Positions 63,579-64,000 of a stretch of 64,000 bases of DNA are shown one piece after another. The stretch's first letter is position 1. Each line of letters starts with the position of its first letter. A program made the translations under genes and the position numbers. The DNA is from Brevibacterium pigmentatum (GTDB lineage: Bacteria; Actinomycetota; Actinomycetes; Actinomycetales; Brevibacteriaceae): the NCBI RefSeq assembly GCF_011617465.1, contig NZ_CP050153.1, forward strand, positions 682,001-746,000, given 5' to 3'. The notes below the pieces were generated by a model that saw only the letters and a list, made by a program, of their open reading frames with translations, did not search any database and was not told the origin of the DNA.

Positions 63579-64000
63579 TCACAGTTCCGGGAACGTGACC
63601 CCGGTCAGCTCTTCGGAGACCGCCCATAGTCGGCGAGCCACCTCGGTGTCGGTGGACTTCGCCGAACGGGATGCGAACCCAGGCTTTCCACGGATCTCGA
63701 GCGGACCGGTCGGCCCGATGTAGCTGCCACCGGGCAGATCGGCGACAGCGGCACAGAGGATCGGCCGTGCCCCGCCCTGCTCGCTCTGAGCGACCACCCG
63801 GGTGAACGCACGGCTGACTCGAGCGTCCAGGGAACCGTCGTCGCTGGAGTTGAAGAGGTTCGTCGCCGCCAAACCCGGATGGGCGGCCGTCGCGATCACC
63901 GAGGATGAGCGCTCGGACAGCCTGCGCTGAAGTTCGGAGACGAAAAGCAGGTTCGAAAGCTTCGACTGACCATAGGCGGCCATCGGCCGATACGGTCGCC
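63579..64000 (-). CDS. Short-chain dehydrogenase, C-terminal part (truncated by window edge)
   Basis: SDR family, retinol-dehydrogenase-like branch. The active-site YxxxK appears as AAYGQSKLSNLLFVSELQRRL, followed by AHPGLAATNLF, a standard SDR strand, and GGSYIGPTGPLEIRGKPG near the end. The Rossmann half lies beyond base 64000. The substrate is not predictable from this part. Confidence 0.88.
   Translation of the reverse strand, partial: RPYRPMAAYGQSKLSNLLFVSELQRRLSERSSSVIATAAHPGLAATNLFNSSDDGSLDARVSRAFTRVVAQSEQGGARPILCAAVADLPGGSYIGPTGPLEIRGKPGFASRSAKSTDTEVARRLWAVSEELTGVTFPEL

Noticed and set aside
1..64000. tRNA or rRNA genes
   Set aside because: No intergenic stretch showed a tRNA cloverleaf with TTCGA-type loop and paired ends, or any rRNA-like sequence, on reading by eye.

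Overview
The window is 64 kb of GC-rich DNA (roughly 65-70% in most 60-nt stretches I counted) from an actinobacterium. GTG and TTG starts, leaderless-type promoters, a purF-purM-DUF3073 neighbourhood with a nearby sterol-carrier-family gene, a sortase-type surface protein and a heterodimeric ABC exporter all fit. The amine- and acid-degrading gene content suggests Micrococcales, most likely Brevibacterium; the genus is my inference.

Layout. 0-3.2 kb: a heterodimeric ABC exporter, first gene cut by the window edge. 3.5-7.3 kb: two paralogous exported repeat proteins (one with a sortase-like tail) around a peptidoglycan-binding protein. 7.4-8.4 kb: purS-purQ. 8.6-15.9 kb: a leftward polyamine-type operon (amidohydrolase, ATPase, binding lipoprotein, two permeases, FAD amine oxidase). 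16.3-27.2 kb: a second purine region, with a PurD-PurC fusion reading left and asparaginase, SCP-like protein, aldehyde dehydrogenase, EamA transporter, purF and purM reading right, a UspA protein between, and DUF3073 at the end. 27.4-38.2 kb: mostly poorly known genes, plus a TPP-riboswitch-controlled TenA. 38.4-45.8 kb: catalase, aconitase, Fpg/Nei glycosylase, aldo/keto reductase and a ThrE-type exporter. 46-54.7 kb: alcohol and amine catabolism (GMC oxidoreductase, copper amine oxidase, TetR, FeaR-like AraC, APC permease, aldehyde dehydrogenase). 54.8-58 kb: metallophosphoesterase, LysR and acyl-CoA dehydrogenase. 58-62.4 kb: a lower-GC cassette for a four-carbon sugar acid such as D-threonate (KdgT-like permease, kinase, PdxA2-like dehydrogenase, GntR). 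62.4-64 kb: a frameshifted amidohydrolase and a truncated SDR gene.

Two structures stand out. First, eight copies of a 52-72 bp near-perfect palindrome lie between 28 and 56 kb, seven of them within about 10 nt of a stop codon, and sequence changes between copies occur in both arms together. I do not recognise this as a named family. Second, the sugar-acid cassette is flanked on its right by a 39-nt second copy of the acyl-CoA dehydrogenase 3' end, which looks like the scar of an insertion at that gene's end.

Many genes here carry a TANNNT box exactly 6-7 nt before the start codon and no ribosome-binding site, so leaderless transcription appears common. I found no tRNA, rRNA, CRISPR array, insertion sequence or prophage gene.
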